Assembly: GCF_963855985.1 (NCBI RefSeq)
Contig: NC_087110.1
Span: 11,027,001-11,091,000 of the forward strand
Reading direction: 5' to 3'
Origin: Ostrinia nubilalis
Taxonomy: Eukaryota > Arthropoda > Insecta > Lepidoptera > Crambidae
DNA: 64,000 nucleotides
The notes beneath the pieces are model-generated. The model made no database searches. It worked only from the letters and a program-made list of their open reading frames with translations, and was not told the DNA's origin. Position numbers and translations under genes: made by a program. This document shows positions 42,636 through 53,250 of this stretch, in pieces. Position 1 is the stretch's first letter. Each line of letters begins with the position of its first letter.

Positions 42636-42768
42636 AAATATTGATAGACTATCGAGACTATTGAGAGTGAACTATTAAAACTATCAAACGGCATTGAGTC
42701 AAAGAGTACCTATTATTGAAATATTGATGATCTGGAGATTATCAATATTCTCATCAGAGATCATGCTG

Positions 42769-42853
42769 ATTCATAGTTACTCAGGCTGAAATGTACATGT
42801 GTGATGTTGTGGAAACGTCACACATGTACATTTCAGCCTGAGTAACTATGAAT
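42769..42853. repeat. Perfect hairpin, 36-bp stem and 13-base loop
   Basis: The left arm 42769-42804 (starting ATTCATAGTTACTCAGGCTG) is the exact reverse complement of 42818-42853. The loop is TGTTGTGGAAACG. No other copy of the arm is seen in the window. Confidence 0.9.
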
Positions 42854-43011
42854 AGTCCAGAAAATAATAAATTATTGATTTTGCAAACTTTTAATTATCT
42901 AATCGCTAGAAGATGAGCTCTCTTCGGAACTACTGGACTCGGTGGAATTGTATCCCCAGGCTTCTACCTGGAACTTGTACAGGTTCATGAACGTCACCGT
43001 CGGGACTCGAA

Positions 43012-43178
43012 CCTGCAACAATGTTAACAGCATTGTTGTGTTCCGGCAGTTAGAGGTAATATAGCCAGTTCCTCCGTGGTTGAGGATTCCGGGTGAAGTT
43101 CGCTTCCACCTTCGACCTGATCGTCACTTACCATCAGGTGAGATACAGGCCAAGAGATTCCTCGTTGAAGATTTAAAA
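43012..43178 (+). mobile_element. 5'-truncated tRNA-derived SINE
   Basis: It matches the 3' half of 59168-59497 (ACAATGTTAACAGCATTGTT, CACTTACCATCAGGTGAGAT, CTCGTTGAAGATTTAAAAAA). No tRNA head. Confidence 0.7.
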
Positions 43179-43239
43179 AAAGCTATTTGTGAGTTATCTT
43201 CTTCTGATTCGCAGGATGTATCTTATTCATCTGCCTCAA

Positions 43240-43345
43240 CTTAAACATTCACTGCAGGACATAGGCCTGCATCCAGCGCCTTCCTGTTACCTTTATGAGA
43301 TCGTCTACCCATGGTCAAATCATTGGGGGAGACATAATTATGTTT
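43240..43345. repeat. Rearranged RTE-like fragment
   Basis: GGCCTGCATCCAGCGCCTTC is minus-strand RTE sequence, whereas AAATCATTGGGGGAGACATA and CAGTGGATGG a few bases on are plus-strand. The piece is an inversion or twin-primed remnant. Confidence 0.5.
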
Positions 43346-43494
43346 GGCAGTGGATGGTGATAGTTACCTTCACCACAGGTGTGTCCAACTCCCAAACCTT
43401 GGGCGATCCCAGTCGGTACGGCATGCCCACCTTCACGCAGATGATCATGGTCTCGTGGGCTGAATCAATCTATAAAAAATACCACAGGATTTGA

Positions 43495-43622
43495 TTTTAT
43501 TTATGGGACAAGAGGCAAACGAGTAAAAAAATCACCTGAGGGTAAGTGATTACCACCACCCATAGACACCCACAGCCTCGGAGGAGTTACAGGTGCGTTG
43601 CCGGCCTTTAAGGTATTAAGTT
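43495..43622 (-). repeat. SINE-like repeat, same family as 4251-4398
   Basis: It contains ACAAGAGGCAAACGAG, GGTAAGTGATTACC.CC, CCCATAGACACCCACAG and TTACAGGTGCGTTGCCGGCC. The A-tail end is weak. Confidence 0.65.
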
Positions 43623-43871
43623 AAGGTTCGGCCAAACCAACGCGATCACACGCGATCAGCCGGCGTGCAGCGATGGCGATCAATGCATTTAAAGGTTCGG
43701 CCAAACCAACGCGATCACACGCGATCAACCGGCGTGCAGCGATGGCGATCAATGCATTTAAGTCTGGTCGCCATCGCTGCACGCTGGCTGATTGCGTTGG
43801 TTTGGCCGAACCTTAAGTCTGGTCGCCATCGCTGCACGCCGGCTGATCGCGTTGGTTTGGCCGAACCTTTA
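43621..43871. mobile_element. MITE made of two direct and two inverted units, abutting a stop codon
   Basis: AAGGTTCGGCCAAACCAACG occurs twice in plus orientation (43623 and 43692) and twice inverted (ending about 43814 and 43868). CAGCGATGGCGA is present in every unit. The right end overlaps the TAA stop codon (plus-strand TTA 43869-43871) of the protease homolog. Confidence 0.8.
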
Positions 43872-44207
43872 TGCTCGCTTCTTGAGAGATTGTAGATCAT
43901 TTGGTCTGGGAATACCGCAAACGACAGTCCATTCCACAGTTTGATTGTACGGAGCAAGAACTTTACTATGAGTGCATTTTATTACGTGAATTTTATCACT
44001 ACTGACCTCCAAGTAATAGCTGAGGTAGGTCTTCGTAACCGGCTTGACCTGGAAGATCTCGTGATAGAAACGGAACATGTCGTCAGCTGCCTCGCCCCGG
44101 TCGTAGCAGCGGAGGCCACCCATCCACCAGTGGCCCAGCCAGCCGTGCCCGATGAGGTCGTAGATGTTGGCGCGGGGCATGATGAACCCTGTCATGAGCA
44201 GGAAAAC
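43869..44207 (-). CDS. Last exon of the protease homolog, unusual C-terminal extension
   Basis: After the acceptor ACTTCAG (44208 upward) the frame runs 112 codons to a TAA. It includes MPRANIYDLIGHGWLGHWWM, then GGLRCYDRGEAADDMFRFYH, and ends PRPNDLQSLKKRA. It lies past the region that corresponds to the catalytic Ser, so it is additional to a normal S1 domain. I do not recognise a domain. The frame joins the alternative exon 8 donor (plus-strand 44714-44719, GTAAAG) in phase 0. Confidence 0.6.
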   Translation of the reverse strand, partial: VFLLMTGFIMPRANIYDLIGHGWLGHWWMGGLRCYDRGEAADDMFRFYHEIFQVKPVTKTYLSYYLEVSSDKIHVIKCTHSKVLAPYNQTVEWTVVCGIPRPNDLQSLKKRA

Positions 44208-47200
44208 CTGAAGTTAATTCCTTGGTTACACTAGAATGTACTGACTGAACACGCCTGCCATTAATGATACAAATCAAGTATAAGATAAAGAATCAAACTT
44301 TCGAGCCTTGAATTCTTCCCAGCACCACAGATAATAATTATAGGCAATCTCAAAGGAATTTCGAAGTAGTTTTTGGACCTAGAAGGTAGAACTTAGTAGT
44401 GCTGAAGTAATACAAAATCCACAGCCCATCTATTACTAAACTCCAGAGTTATATGCTATCCATTGATAAATAGATAGATCTTGGTGGAGTGAGGAAGCAA
44501 ATACGATCCAGTTCATTCGCTCATCATCATCATAATTTCAGCCACAAGACGTCCACTGCTAAACATAGGCCTCCTCCAATTACTTACATATTGACCAGTT
44601 GGTAGCGGCCTGCATCCAGCGCATCCTGCTACCTTTATGAGATCGTTGGTCCACCTTGTGGATTGACGTACCATTCAATGAGAGAATAAATCCAACAAAG
44701 AACACTCTTCTGCCTTTACCTTTTGGGTCAAAAAGCTGACAGCATCAATTAAAAGTAGAGAAAAGGGAAAGTAGATGGAAGATTCCAACTCACCAAAGGG
44801 ATCATCCTTAGCAAAAGCCCCCACAGATTTGCCTGTGATGGCAGCAGTTATCCAAGGTACGTATGGGTGGAGAAGGAGGTGTCTTGGTGGTGCAGGGGGA
44901 CGTCGACTCCTGAGGGGATCAGGGCAGGGGTACCCTCCTGAAAGCGGTGGTACAGAAAATGTTTTATGTGGTCTTGAGATTGCAAAACATAACAGTCCAC
45001 GAAACACGACATGATTGTAATACATAAATGTTTTCTTTTTGCTACTTTATGTACTAGCTGTGTTCACGACATCATCCGCATTTTGATGACGATAACATCA
45101 ATCAATCAAGTTTGGAGTCTGCCTGGGTTTTCATATCGCTTTTTCTGCCAATCTCTAACTAAGGGTCAACTCTAGGTAGAATCTTTTAGAAGTTACAAGA
45201 AGGTATACCTACATGTGCCAGTGTTAATGTCTTTTTACGTCATTTTAAAGAGTGATAGTGTAAGTTTTTAAAAGCTTACTCTATTTAAGTATGATTGTGA
45301 TCAAGGAATTCCTAGAGTAGGATTTAACTATGTATTCTGTTGAAAATGTATATTCTTTAGGAAAAAGAATCTTACCCTGAGATAGAGCAACAATAGACCA
45401 ATGTCCAGTATGCTCGTGCACCAGCGTGGGAGCTCCGGAATGGAAGCCACAGCCTGTGCTGCAAGCTATCCTGTTAGCCACTTTGTTTGTACTGTTCTGT
45501 AAGAATATTATGAACATTTTATTCTTCTTTCTCTTAGTAGAAACACTTCCACAGCTGGACAAAGGTATCACTACCTACACTACCCCGTAAACACTCACAA
45601 CGGTGAGTCCTGCACTGCCTGCGTTCAGGCGCTTCCTTCGAGCGTTTCAGTTGAAAAACGTCCACTGCTGGACAATTACCTCCCCGGAGGTTGTCCACAA
45701 AGACCGGTCCTTCATTTTCTGTAAATTCTAACTCTTATATAACAACTTTTATATCATAAAACTATTAATGAAAATATTTTCTTACGTCTGGTGAGTCGTA
45801 TAAGAAGCACAACTCTCTAGGGAGTAGTCTAATACGGGTAACTTCTTTTTCTTCCTCAATAAAATCTCTAGGAACATCTGAAATTTCAAATATTTAAAGA
45901 TACTTTGAAGAAGAGAAAAGAAAGAGAGGAAGACAAAAAAATTGCCAGAAAGGTGTAAGAAACTTGGCATTCAACTTGACAATCGATTCATCAATTCAAG
46001 ACGTCCACTGCTGAACATAATGATTTCCATATCGCCGCCGTCGGGCTATGTAGGCGAATTTGTTCGTTTACGGATCTTCTCATTTCTGATTCGATCTTAA
46101 AGAAATACCGAGCATAGCAAGCTGTGAAACTGAGGTTTTTATGAGGCCTATGTGAGAAGCCACGTTTCGTAACCATCAAATAAGCTATCGTAGGTAAATA
46201 CGCTATGGCGATTGTTATTTAATAATATTATGATGGATCTTACCGCTGCTGAAATCAACGTGGAACAGTCTTTCTTTAGTTTGTTTCCCATTCCTATGAA
46301 TCAGATAGTTCTTGAATGGAAGACAAGCAGGCAGCATGTATACTAAAACAGACATAAATGGAGACATTAGAAAGATCAGATCTCAGATCATCAGACAAAC
46401 ATCTTAACTTAAGTTCATCTCATCTCATTTCTACTAAAAGAAGAAGGATTACTGCGTCTTCTGCTAAACATCGATCTTTCTAGGGATTTCCACCGCAATA
46501 GCCAACAGTTCTAAGAGCTAGGTCCAGATCACTGCCACATGCTACATCAGTTACTTTGGCTCTCCTATAGACCTCCTCATTTCCTGTTCAATCACGAAGG
46601 AAAACTCCAACACACAAAGAAAGAACTTAATAGACAATGCTGTTCTTCGCCCCGAAGTGCTAGTATTTAGAATGGAGGAGCAATCGCCATGAGAGGGATA
46701 GAAGAATGATACACACTAAAGAAACTTCTTCTTCTGCTGAGCCCTCTCCCATTTCATTTGGGATCGAACTTTCTCATTCTAAGGCACTAAGATTGGACTT
46801 GAATTGTCTGTTTAAAGAGAACTTACTAGATTTAATAGGCGTGATCATCTTCAGTATAGCGATGCTGTTCTTGGCTCCGAAGTGCTTGTATTCTGGATGG
46901 AGGAGGACGTCAGCGATCGGCATGAGCAGCACCGCTGGGTCGCACTGCGCTCCGCTGGCCAGGTCGTCGATGGTCACTTGGCATTCCGCCTCGTCACGCT
47001 CGTACTCGCCGAAGACCACGTTTCCTCTGACAGAGAGAAGTTGATGGTAAAATAAATATGTTGGTTGTGCAAGGAGCACTTAGAAACAGTACGTCATTAT
47101 AGCTACGCTCAAGTTATAACAACCACCACAACCATTCAGTCAAGAGTGTAGCTACGAAAGAAGAGGAATAGTAAAGAATTGGGCAGGCCCTGGGTGGACT

Positions 47201-50200
47201 AACAATCTGGCAAAGGTCCTGGGCTGGGAAGTACCCGGATGTGTGTAGCGCATGGCTGGTCGTTGTGGAAAACCTTGAGGTCTTTGTCCAGCAGTGGACG
47301 TCCTTTGGTTGAATTGAGAGTAATGAAGAGAGACTCACAAGGCATATCCCTCGGGTATCTGCGCGGCGTCCATGGCGGTGGACAGCGCGAACTGCCTCGT
47401 GATCAGCACCACCCGAGGCACGCGGAAGTAATGGGGCGTCCCGTTCTTTACTGAAATTATGGAATCACACTTACAGTCTATAAAAATTCGTCGGTCTATA
47501 AAAATAAAATTGTATGAACACACTTGATTTCATTGATTTTATCATACATAGACCGGAATCCATAGGCATTCAGACACCTTATTTAGGGCCGGTTATACAA
47601 TAATGTAAGATGTAAGAGTTAAGACCATGGTTAAACAGGAGTTGCAGTGTTGGGAACAAGGACCAGTATTTTATGGATAATGTCTTTTGTTTACGAAAAA
47701 CAAACAGATTGTGATATCTGTCGCTTAAATCATCATCATCATCACCACCACGTCTTTTAATCTTCGTTACTGCAAACCCTTTCTGATTTACTAAGAAAAA
47801 TTGAGGGTTTGGCCTATACACTCACAAAGAGACGTATTATGGTGGTCTGATGTTTGCATGTCCCTTAGCTCTAAGTCCACGATTTTGTTAGTGGATTTGG
47901 GCTGCACTCCCCATGCTTAGGTTAGGGAGGCCTGATGTTCGCATATTGTCTCTCTGTTCATCTTACCATGGATGTACTGGAGAGCCCCCAGCCAGGTGAA
48001 CTGCAGATCAGTCAGCGGGCCCTCCCCAGGGTCGTAACCAGGGTCATCGTGGCATTCGAAGAACTGGCAGCCGACTAGCGAGATAACTGCAGAGATTTAA
48101 AAGTAAAATAACACATTCTCATGAATGCTTAATATCATGCTTAGAGAAAAAACTTTTATTTCATCTTTTTCAGGGTTATTTCGTGAATGTATTTCTATTT
48201 AAATACTAGCGGCCGCCCGCGACTTCGTACACGTGGATCCCGTTTTACCCCCTTAGGGGTTGAATTATGCAAAATCCCGTCTTACTGAGAACCTACGTTC
48301 TAAAAGGAACCCCCATGCAAAATTTGAGACTCCTAGCACTTGTAGTTTCTGAGATTTCGTGATGAGAGAGTCAGTCAATCAGTGACCTTTCGCTTTTAAA
48401 AAACGTAATTGCATGGCTTTAAAAAACGTAATTGCATGGCTTAAAAAACGTAATTGCATGGCTTGAAAACCACAATCTCAGAATAAACTTAAAAAAAACT
48501 AAAATAATGGAATATCGATCTTATAATAAATCACCATTAAACATATCTATCAAATACCACAATGAAAAAATAGAAACCGTAGACACGTTAAACCTACTAG
48601 GAATAAATATTGACAGTCACTTAAATTGGAAATCTCACATAGAGAAAATTCAAACCAAGCTATCTCGTTTTACTTATGCCCTTTTCCAAATTAACCAAAG
48701 TACCAATATGAAGACAGCCCTTTCAGCTTATTACGCGTATGCTTTCTCATGGCTCAAATATGGCATAATCCTATGGGGGAATAGCGTCAATGTTAATGAT
48801 CTGTTCTTACAACAAAAGAAATGTATACGAATTATGGCCCAAATTAAAAATACCCAAAGTTGCAGACCATTTTTTAAAAAATTTAATATCCTCACGCTCA
48901 CATCGATATACATTCTGGAAATATGCACATTCGTCTTTAAAAATATGCACTTCTTCTTAAAGAGGAAAGACACTCATAATTTAAACACCCGACATAAAGA
49001 TAAACTCTTTCTTCCACAATCTAGAATTAAAAAACTTACATGCAGCTCACTATTTATGTCAGTAAAAATTTATAATAAAATACCTATAGAGATAAAAAAC
49101 CAAACTAAATTCAAAATTTTCAAGAACCAATTAAAAAAATATTTAATTACCAACTGCTGTAAGTGTTTTTACAAAATTGATGAATATTATACTAGGCTGC
49201 AATAAATTTAAAATTGAATAAATATATTATTAAATGAAATATAATTAAATAACATAATTAATAATTGTTACTACTGATCTAAAATTGTAACTTCTTCTTT
49301 TATTTTGTAAAATGTATACTTAATGCTTGCTATGCCCTTGCAGGGTGCATGTGATGCGCTGCCCTACCATTCACCAACTATCAAACCACATGTAATGCAA
49401 TGCAATAAATGATTTGATTTGATTTGATTTGCTTTTATACATTAGATGAATTCTTTAATAGTAAACAAACTCTTTTAAGATAAGGCATCTCATAATGTAA
49501 GTTGCTAGACCTAAGTTTAGACTAGTCCTCTCTCACCACTAATATTGCAATACCCATTAACGGGTTATTAAGTTATAAGCTCATTGTTTAGATTAAGACC
49601 CAATTGTAAACACTTAATATGCAATAAAAAATTTGAATTTGAATTTGAATTTGAATTTTATGATACAGGAGATTTTTTCAATAATGCAGTTTTTATTGCG
49701 GGATGAGTATTAACTTTCTGTGACAGAAATAAACCTAAATTATTTGATAGGAAACAAACTCTACAAATTGAACTGTTTACAAAATAATTCTATTAGCAAG
49801 TTTTTTCATGAAAACACTTCTATTATCACTTATTGATTCTCTAATAGGTATGTAGATTGTTCCAATACACGAGTGGCTATTTACAAGATGCAAATAAAAA
49901 TTGTAATTAATTAATTAATTGATTTAATTAATTATCCTCAATATTAAAATTAAAATTAAAATTATTGTGGGCAGGCCTCCTACTAGGTGGACCGACAATC
50001 TGGTAAAGGTCGCGGGAAGAGCCTGGATGCGGGCAGCGCAGGACCGTTCATTGTGGAAAACCTTGGGGGAGGCCTTTGTCCAGCAGTGGACGTCATTTGG
50101 CTGAAAAGAAATTAATTATCCACAAACAATATCACTAATAACGATGTGTAAGTAAATTATTAATACTCACAAGAAATTAAAAAGAAAGCTCCAACTTTTT

Positions 50201-50207
50201 TCCACAT
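43869..50207 (-). CDS. Secreted serine protease homolog (S1 fold, catalytic His and Asp lost), nine-exon model
   Basis: Exons on the minus strand, upstream to downstream: 50171-50207, 47967-48086, 47339-47450, 46827-47026, 46244-46342, 45786-45877, 45376-45496, about 44794-44909 (or from 44720) and 43869-44207. Each of the first seven has a GT donor, an AG acceptor and matching phase. The protein opens MWKKVGAFFLISFISLVGC, a signal peptide. The S1 fold is recognised by VPRVVLITRQFALSTAMD, where LTAAHC should stand (His to Gln, Cys to Phe), by KNSIAILKM, where NDIAL should stand (Asp to Ser), and by GFHSGAPTLV, where GDSGGPLV should stand (Ser kept, Asp194 to His). There is no RIVGG activation site. 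It should therefore be a non-catalytic secreted protein. The junctions around exon 8 do not close cleanly. LINE and RTE insertions fill introns 1, 3 and 8. Confidence 0.75.
44522..44670 (-). mobile_element. RTE-like LINE 3' fragment in intron 8 of the protease homolog
   Basis: The minus strand contains TGGACCAACGATCTCATAAA, a GGATGCAGGCCGCTACCAAC stretch and the GCAGTGGACGTCTTGTGGCT end with a GAT tail. It lies between exons 8 and 9. Confidence 0.75.
45580..45715 (-). mobile_element. Diverged RTE-like LINE fragment in intron 6-7 region
   Basis: The plus strand reads GTTTCAGTTGAAAAACGTCC, ACTGCTGGACAATTACCTCC and GTCCACAAAGACCGGTCC, the reverse of the RTE end. It is heavily mutated. Confidence 0.55.
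47185..47318 (+). mobile_element. RTE-like LINE 3' fragment in intron 3 of the protease homolog
   Basis: GGGTGGACTAACAATCTGGC, AAAGGTCCTGGG, TTGTGGAAAACCTTGAGG and CAGCAGTGGACGTCCTTTGG follow the RTE order, antisense to the host gene. It has several breaks and no clear tail. Confidence 0.65.
48205..48400 (-). mobile_element. Helitron-type fragment
   Basis: The plus strand starts ACTAGCGGCCGCCCGCGACT, the reverse of a Helitron CTAGT end. CCCCCTTAGGGGTTGAATT and GTGATGAGAGAGTCAGTCA-type words follow, which I recall from another lepidopteran Helitron family. Confidence 0.5.
48397..49425 (+). pseudogene. 5'-truncated Jockey-like LINE, C-terminal part of the reverse transcriptase
   Basis: The open frame 48432-49205 encodes the end of a Jockey-like polymerase protein: KKTKIMEYRS, TVDTLNLLGINIDSHLNWKS, HIEKIQTKLSRFTYAL and the LSAYYAYAFSWLKYGIILWG block. 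The frame is intact to its own stop. A 3' untranslated part and a GATTTGATTTGATTTG tail (49409-49430) follow. The catalytic YxDD box lies upstream of the truncation and is missing. Its 5' edge is a threefold tandem repeat of about 22 bases (AACGTAATTGCATGGCTT). It sits in intron 1 of the minus-strand protease homolog, antisense to it. Confidence 0.85.
49500..49660 (+). repeat. LINE 3' end with (TTGAA)n tail
   Basis: AATTGTAAACACTTAATATG and CAATAAAAAATTTGAATTTG end in four TTTGAA units. This is a second retroelement end directly after the Jockey-like copy. Confidence 0.55.
49968..50108 (+). mobile_element. RTE-like LINE 3' fragment near exon 1 of the protease homolog
   Basis: It encodes RWTDNLVKVAGRAWMRAAQD and then RSLWKTLGEAFVQQWTSFG with a stop. 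The GAT or GAAC tail is short (GAAAAGAAATT). It lies 60 bases from the exon 1 donor site. Confidence 0.8.
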
Positions 50208-50247
50208 CGAGGCTTCTTAACTTCATACATTGAACCAATCAACTCTT

Positions 50248-50253
50248 AACTGA
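50248..50253 (-). promoter_or_regulatory. Candidate initiator of the protease homolog
   Basis: The minus strand reads TCAGTT about 41 bases before the ATG at 50207. No TATA box is seen 25-35 bases upstream. The gene on the other side also uses TCAGTT. Confidence 0.35.
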
Positions 50254-50259
50254 GCAAAT

Positions 50260-51715
50260 AACAATGATTGAGTTTGAGATCTGTAAGATTGTTGAAGTTT
50301 AAGGAATGTATGTTGAGATACACAAACAATGTATTGCCGACAATACCTTACAAGCCATGCAAGTTTTTTTAAGGAATGTTAAGAATTTTTAAGTTACTTT
50401 TGCCCGCGGCTTCATCCGCGTTTATGTCTCTATCACGATCAAAGATACATTTGATTTATCAAAAGTCTATATTACATAAACATTGATTTAATACTATGTT
50501 TTAAATGCTTAACTACCTCTTTTAAAATGTATTTCGCTTTGCCTTTAGTATGGCTTTTATTTCTGAAATAAAAAATATTATTACTACACTCAACATCAAA
50601 TAAACCGCACTTTCCGCGACGCGATCTTTAAAGATTTTCTTCTGACACAATCATGGTGCCCCAACAATATTGGTGTTATTTGAAAGCCAAATAAATATCC
50701 TTATAGAAAAACACATTTAATTTCTTAATAAATGATAACATATACCATAAATGTGACTTGAAAAAAGACCTCACTTTGGGCTCACCTCTGGGATCAATTA
50801 GACAAATTTTTATGGTTATAAAACCAAATAATGATCACACTTATCTTGTCCTCTTTAACAGATGGATAGCGATTAATCCCAACTTAACAGTTTTATAGCC
50901 ATAAAAGTTGGCTCAAGCGTAACTACCTATTTTTTGAAGAAGTGACTCTGGATTCTTCTACAGACACATTTTTGGGGTAAAAACCTTTCCTTTAATGAAA
51001 TGAAGTTTAGAACTAGGCTTTTAAATGGTGCCAATATTGGTGGGAAGAGGGGATGCATACGTTTGAAAGTGCTTGTCGCGGGAGGGTCGATTGATTTGAT
51101 GTCGAGTGTAGTTAGTAGGTAAACCAAAGACGATAAATAAAATAACTGTAACTTCCCTCTTCAAGAGATTGGTTCAAACAGGAAAAGGTAACAGACAAAA
51201 ATTTACTTTCTCTTGTTTATTTCTTGCTTTGTTTGTGTTTAGAAAGTCCCTTTAAATATCCTATTGGTCAATTTATTAAAAATATCGAGAATTTCACCTA
51301 AGAAATTTATACAAAGTAGGCTATCTGATGACAGAAACTCCTATTCACCCTTATATCCCTATACATTTTCCCTTCAACATACACATAAAAGGAAGTTACT
51401 GTACTTATATCCAGTAAAATAGAACTTATATTCCAAACACATAAGTAAAGACCTAATAAAGACATAGTCGATCAACATTGCGATCGCAATGGGGTAATAG
51501 ACGACATCCTCTATTTCCCAAACGACCCATGGCATGGTGATTGTTCCCCGGCCTTATGGCGGCACGCGTCGGCATTCGATTCCGATATTGACCATAAGGT
51601 TCAGGGCTGCCTGCTAATAAAATAGATAAATAATAAAATAGACACCATTCCAGACTGCGCCTCTGGGGTGATATATTTTTTATTTTGTGTGTATTGACAC
51701 TGATATTATAATATA
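50260..51715. other. Intergenic stretch between the two protease genes, first part
   Basis: It contains one Helitron-like scrap (TTTTGCCCGCGGCTTCATCC near 50400). No further exons were found upstream of the homolog's first exon. Confidence 0.4.
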
Positions 51716-51717
51716 AA

Positions 51718-51786
51718 TGACGTTGTGGAAATCCTTGAGGATACTTTGGTCCAGCAGTGGACGTCATTTGGCTGAAACGAACGAAT
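51718..51786 (+). repeat. Short RTE-like LINE 3' fragment, (GAAC)n-tailed
   Basis: TTGTGGAAATCCTTGAGGAT, then CCAGCAGTGGACGTCATTTG and GCTGAAACGAACGAA. Confidence 0.65.
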
Positions 51787-52523
51787 ATTACAAAGTGAAA
51801 GCAACTCTGTAAATATGTTTGTTACGTTAGCAAAAACTAAACGACTGACAATTCAATCAATTTCGATGTAACAAATACAAAACATAGGCTATTCATTGTT
51901 GCGAAAAAACTTGACTGGGACTTACTGGGACCAGGGTATTCTTAATAGGGCTCTTGAAAAAAGAAGGAGTGTTTCTGAAGCTATACTTAGATAGGTTTTG
52001 CTGCAATAATTTTGAAGATAGAATGAAACAAACCCCTGGGCTCATGCATGACCGAGTGACTGAATTCTTTCTTCTTCTTCTTCTTATCGTGTCGACAACA
52101 AACCTACACAGTGTCAGCCCAAAACTCTGGCGGCTGTGTTTCGTCTCGATGGGTCTCTTGCACGCAAATAATTATGTTATATCCCTAGTTTTATCCTGAG
52201 TAATTTAGCAGGAAGTTTCAGAATCATCAAAGCGTTTTGACACAACCCTGTTATATTTTTTACCATTCCACCAGCTGAGGAACTCCATTTGCCTAATAGC
52301 AGTAATAGCCGTAACAGCGTGGTTGTCACCAATAGTAACTGTACAGCGGCATCCGGTCCGGAGCTATAAAGCCGCCCGGCGCCTCCTGACATCTGCTGAA
52401 GGAATTTGACCAGGAACTACGTCCTTTGGATATGACCAGACAATCTGTATCAGTTATGATTTATTCAGGCTAGCGTAGGTACATTTCTAACCTTTTAAGG
52501 TAGGTATGTAGTATTTCTTAGGT

Positions 52524-52745
52524 CATCATCATCATCATCAACAGTATTTTACAGTCCACTGCTGGACTAATGCCCGTTTTCACCATAAATCCCTAATTTT
52601 TAAGCTACCCCTATTAGTGACACATGACAGGAATTTTGTTTTCATAGGGGTCACTTAAAAAATAGGAATTCATGGTGAAAACGGGCATAAGAGCCTCCTC
52701 CACTAAAGTGGTGGGTTTTGCCATAATCCTACTTTCTTAGGTAGG
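52524..52745 (-). repeat. Dispersed repeat split by a MITE
   Basis: CATCATCATCATCATC, ACAGTCCACTGCTGGACTAA and, after the MITE, CCTCCTCCACTAAAGTGGTG form one copy of the family at 2818-2945 in reverse. Confidence 0.6.
52571..52687. mobile_element. MITE with TGCCCGTTTTCACCAT ends, copy 2, TAA target duplication
   Basis: It is 117 bp long, flanked by TAA at 52568-52570 and 52688-52690. It is inserted inside the repeat at 52524-52745. Confidence 0.85.
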
Positions 52746-52789
52746 ATCCCATAATAATGGTACCTACTGTGACATAACATATTTTATAA

Positions 52790-53070
52790 GGTTCTGTACC
52801 CAAAGGGTAAAAACGGGACCCTGTTACTAAGACTTCGCTGTCTGTCTGCCTATTACCAGGTTCTGAACATGAACCGTGATAGACAGTTGAAATCCTTTGT
52901 CATCTGTCAACTACTTTGCACTAAACTGAAGTCGATCTAAACTTCAAACTCCTCCTAATTTTCTTTTGAAAATTTTCATTACCGGTCAAATGACAGCTTC
53001 CTCAGACAAACTTGTCCGTTTCTGGTTGAGACTTTGAGGCGGTCAAGCTGTAAATCCTGGCTATACAGCT
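52790..53070 (+). repeat. Dispersed repeat starting AAGGTTCTGTACCCAAAGGG
   Basis: It continues TAAAAACGGGACCCTGTTAC, TAAGACTTCGCTGTCTGTCT and later AGCTGTAAATCCTGGCTATA. I recall the first part as one of the most frequent lepidopteran repeats. The second part matches 7360-7400. Confidence 0.55.
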
Positions 53071-53250
53071 TGACCGCCTAATGTCTAAAAAGATGACTGA
53101 CAGTAACGTGCTTTGTAGCAATCTTTTAGAGAGACTTACGGTCAAAAGGGGTGTGCCATAGGCCAAAATGATAATGATCCAGCTCTACATTAGTCTAGCT
53201 TAGATTTGAGTGAAATTTCTGAACTTTCCTCTTGAAATGGATCATTATGT

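Noticed and set aside
44775..45014. Plus-strand frame over exon 8 of the protease homolog, and similar ones at 46706-47044 and 47239-47454
   Set aside because: They are antisense to exons with matching splice sites and phases.
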